DNA of 64,000 nucleotides, taken from positions 9,415,525 to 9,479,524 of the forward strand of contig NC_037593.1 of assembly GCF_003073045.1 (NCBI RefSeq), in the 5' to 3' direction. Source of the DNA: Pomacea canaliculata. Its lineage: Eukaryota > Mollusca > Gastropoda > Architaenioglossa > Ampullariidae. Of the stretch, positions 61,556 to 64,000 are shown piece after piece (the stretch's first letter is position 1; every line of letters begins with the position of its first letter). The translations under genes were made by a program, and so were the position numbers. The notes under the pieces are model-generated. The model was not told the origin of the DNA. It saw only the letters and a list, made by a program, of their open reading frames with translations, and searched no databases.

Positions 61556-63584
61556 AAGAATGGTCTTCCTTCAAGCAGTGCTTGGCTGATTAGTGAAAAT
61601 CCTGAGGATAAAAAAATTGTTTAACACCTTTAATTGCACAGTACATGAGCAGGCTGCCACTTTCAAAGATAACTGCCACTAAATGTTAGATGTGATCCAC
61701 CTACTTTTGCTAAAACAGGTCTAGGTTAGGCAAGTCGGTGATACAAGGTTAAGACTAAAGTCCACAAGCTGGCCACGCGCTGCTAACGACTATTTTAAAA
61801 AGACATTAAGTAGTGTTTCTGGTTTGCAAAAAAAAACAACAAAAAAACAAAACAAAACAAAAAACTTCATTGCCTATCGTCCTAAAACAGTCTCGTTTGT
61901 CGCATTCACGTCAGTTTAAACATTTCATGCTACTTTAAATGGCTTTAACTTCTATTTTAAAATCAGTTACGAAAAAACGAGTTAATTGAGAAGACCTTGA
62001 TCTTTTAAGATATCGGGTAGAAAATGGTATTTCTGATTTAATGTACGAGTCCGTGACTATTAAGAGTCGTAACAGATTTAAGGCTGAAGACTAAACTTTG
62101 CTGCGAGCACAAATAACGCTTCAGCGAGTTTAATGAAATTTTGTTGAACTTGGGTTAGGGTTAGATAAGATAAGATACCTTATCACGATAAGATACTCAT
62201 GAATACTATATGAAGAAGAGCAATGTTTTATTCTCATGTACCATGAAGTGGGGATAGATGGGAGCATGTTACAAAGTTCAGTGCCGGTTGTTGACGGAAG
62301 TGCATACGAATTGTACTTCCGGTGCGCAGTTGCTCAGTGCATATATATAATGTGTTAACATATTCCGACTACTGATAAAAATGCGTCGCGACTACAAACT
62401 TGTATTCATGTGGTTGCCACAGCATTGCATTCCTTCTTGCACCTTACCATTGGCTCCATGCCTATTTTGTCTTATGTCTCTATCCGTTTAAAATTTCAGA
62501 TTTTTGTTTTTTTATGGGTGACAACTATCCTTCAACCTCGATTTTCTTAGTCATATATATGATTCGTGGGCAGGGGGTCCACTTCAACTTCAGTAATTGC
62601 GTAGGGTGAAAGATTTGTAAATTGCTTCACAATATAAATCGTGTAGTGGTTAGTACTGTCATATTTTGTACCCTGAAACAAAATACGATATCTTGTTTCC
62701 CAAAGCCCTAAAAGTCACTTTTAGTTAAGCTCACAAGACGTGTACTAGATCTTACTGACATAATTTAAGTAGCAATGGATTTTATACACTTAAGGGACAT
62801 GATGTACAAACTATCACAACTAATACTACAAAAGGAAAGTGATGCAATGATCGAAGAGAGACGTACGTGTAAACAAGGGATCGATGCGTGAGGTTGCTGC
62901 AGCAAACAGCATATACCGTTTTAAACCGTTCTTTTTAATAGAAAAATTACACTTTAATACAGCGATATAAGTACAGTAAATTAATACTTGTAAACAAAGA
63001 ACATGTTTGCTGCCATTATCAAGTGTTATACAACTGTACATAATATATTGTGTTATAAAATAAAATTAATAATATATATTAAGGCAACACACACGAACAT
63101 CACCACAAACATGAACAATGCGTTGTGGGCGACAGGCATTTTTCAATTAATGGGACTGTTATTTGCTTATTAGAACGGGACAGCCACAAAGGAATACGAT
63201 TTTTAAAAATGCAACAAAATATATAATTAAAAAAAAATTAAGCCTGGATAGTGCAAAAATGTTCGTTGTCCGATTGCACAGCGTGATTTGTATACGAACT
63301 TGTATACACGTCCGTGGTGTGGTCATTTGATTGATTAAAAAAATTATCTGGTAAATTGCCAGGAAATTAATTTGACTGTATAGTGCAAATATTTAGAAAT
63401 AATTTATAACCATTTATTTCAATGAATATTTGTTTAAAAATACACACAATCTTAGGATATTTGATAGATTATTCACTGTCATGAAGGAAATTTCAGAATT
63501 TTATTCACCACGTGCAATTCCACTTTTACACTTAACCAGACTAAACCGGTTTCAAGGAGATACAGGCGACCAACCACAGAGGCT
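61556..63584. other. Upstream region of ACOX3
   Basis: Presumed 5' UTR and promoter of ACOX3 (leftward) and possibly of a rightward gene starting near 63.6 kb. It includes an A-rich AAAAC run at about 61830-61865 and an inverted pair of ETS-like sites near 62.3 kb. No exon with homology was recognised. Confidence 0.45.
62295..62321. promoter_or_regulatory. Inverted pair of ETS-like sites
   Basis: CGGAAGT and ACTTCCG face each other across a 13-base spacer, about 740 bases upstream of the ACOX3 start codon. ETS/GABP-type sites are common in promoters of housekeeping genes. Function here is an inference from position and motif only. Confidence 0.35.
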
Positions 63585-64000
63585 ATGGCAGACCCTCGTA
63601 AGTTAAAATCAAATGAGGTTTAAGTGTGCCGCAAAGGCATTGAATGAACATTTAGCATTGAAACTTTTTAGCATATGTTTATGAAGCTTTTTATATGAAT
63701 CAGACTTTTTACTGTGTAATTGTAACAATATTTGACGTCTCAGCATGTCCGCCATCTTGGACCGGTTTTCCAATTCACAGTGGTTAGATTTTGTGGACTT
63801 ATGTAAATTTAGGAACAAGTAAGTCCGATTCTGCCGTTGATTATTTTTAAGACATGGTAAGTCATAGCGGCTTTAGATATAAATATTTTTGTATGAATAT
63901 TTAAAACGGCCGCCGATCAATGTAATCAGTTTACGTGAATCAATAATGATTTTCACAGCCATGGAACAACCGCAGTACAGACAGAAAGAAAAATTTACGA
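63585..64000 (+). CDS. Possible first exons of a plus-strand gene, cut by the window edge
   Basis: ATGGCAGACCCTC at 63585-63597 is followed at once by a strong donor GTAAGT. At 63958 an acceptor TTTTCACAG precedes CCATGGAACAACCGCAG, open to the window end. Joined, the phase is correct and gives MADPPMEQPQYRQKEKFT. The product is not recognisable from 18 residues. Between the two lies a CCGCCATCTTGG word (63749-63760), the YY1 consensus often found near starts of transcription. A minus-strand reading from that site (48 codons, MADMLRRQ...) is an alternative. Confidence 0.3.

Overview
This window is AT-rich animal DNA with spliced genes, long introns, microsatellites and many small transposable elements. 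I see no bacterial operons, CRISPR arrays or rRNA genes. It most likely comes from a mollusc, probably a gastropod. That inference rests on a carboxypeptidase D with four carboxypeptidase-like domains (I recall the same layout from Aplysia; vertebrate and fly CPD have three) and on tandem astacin proteases ending in ShKT modules.

Layout. (1) 1-3.2 kb: gene-poor flank with LINE scraps and a decayed copy of one astacin exon. (2) 3.4-9.5 kb, minus strand: astacin-like metalloprotease gene A, 10 coding exons, all splice sites present, but its frame fails in two exons. (3) 12.7-20.4 kb, minus strand: paralogue gene B, 11 exons, intact (432 aa). (4) 22.8-42.6 kb, plus strand: CPD, 26 exons, 1,715 aa, uninterrupted. 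Two domains keep all catalytic residues and two have lost them; a type I membrane anchor follows. (5) 42.6-50.5 kb: gene-free convergent interval holding three terminal-inverted-repeat elements with exact target duplications. (6) 50.5-61.6 kb, minus strand: ACOX3, peroxisomal acyl-CoA oxidase, 15 exons, 715 aa, ending in the peroxisomal signal SKL. (7) 61.6-64 kb: upstream region of ACOX3 and perhaps the first codons of a plus-strand gene cut by the window edge.

The exon models were built by hand from splice consensus, frame continuity and family conservation. In gene B, CPD and ACOX3 every exon joins in phase. The genes do not form a pathway. Gene A/B products would be secreted zinc endopeptidases. 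CPD would trim C-terminal Arg/Lys from peptides in the secretory pathway. ACOX3 would act in peroxisomal beta-oxidation of branched-chain acyl-CoAs.

I found no undescribed biological system. The most informative points are the intron-free first domain of CPD beside an intron-split duplicate, the graded loss of catalytic residues in CPD domains III and IV, the conserved six-cysteine module of the astacins, the frame breaks of gene A, and the precisely bounded MITEs.
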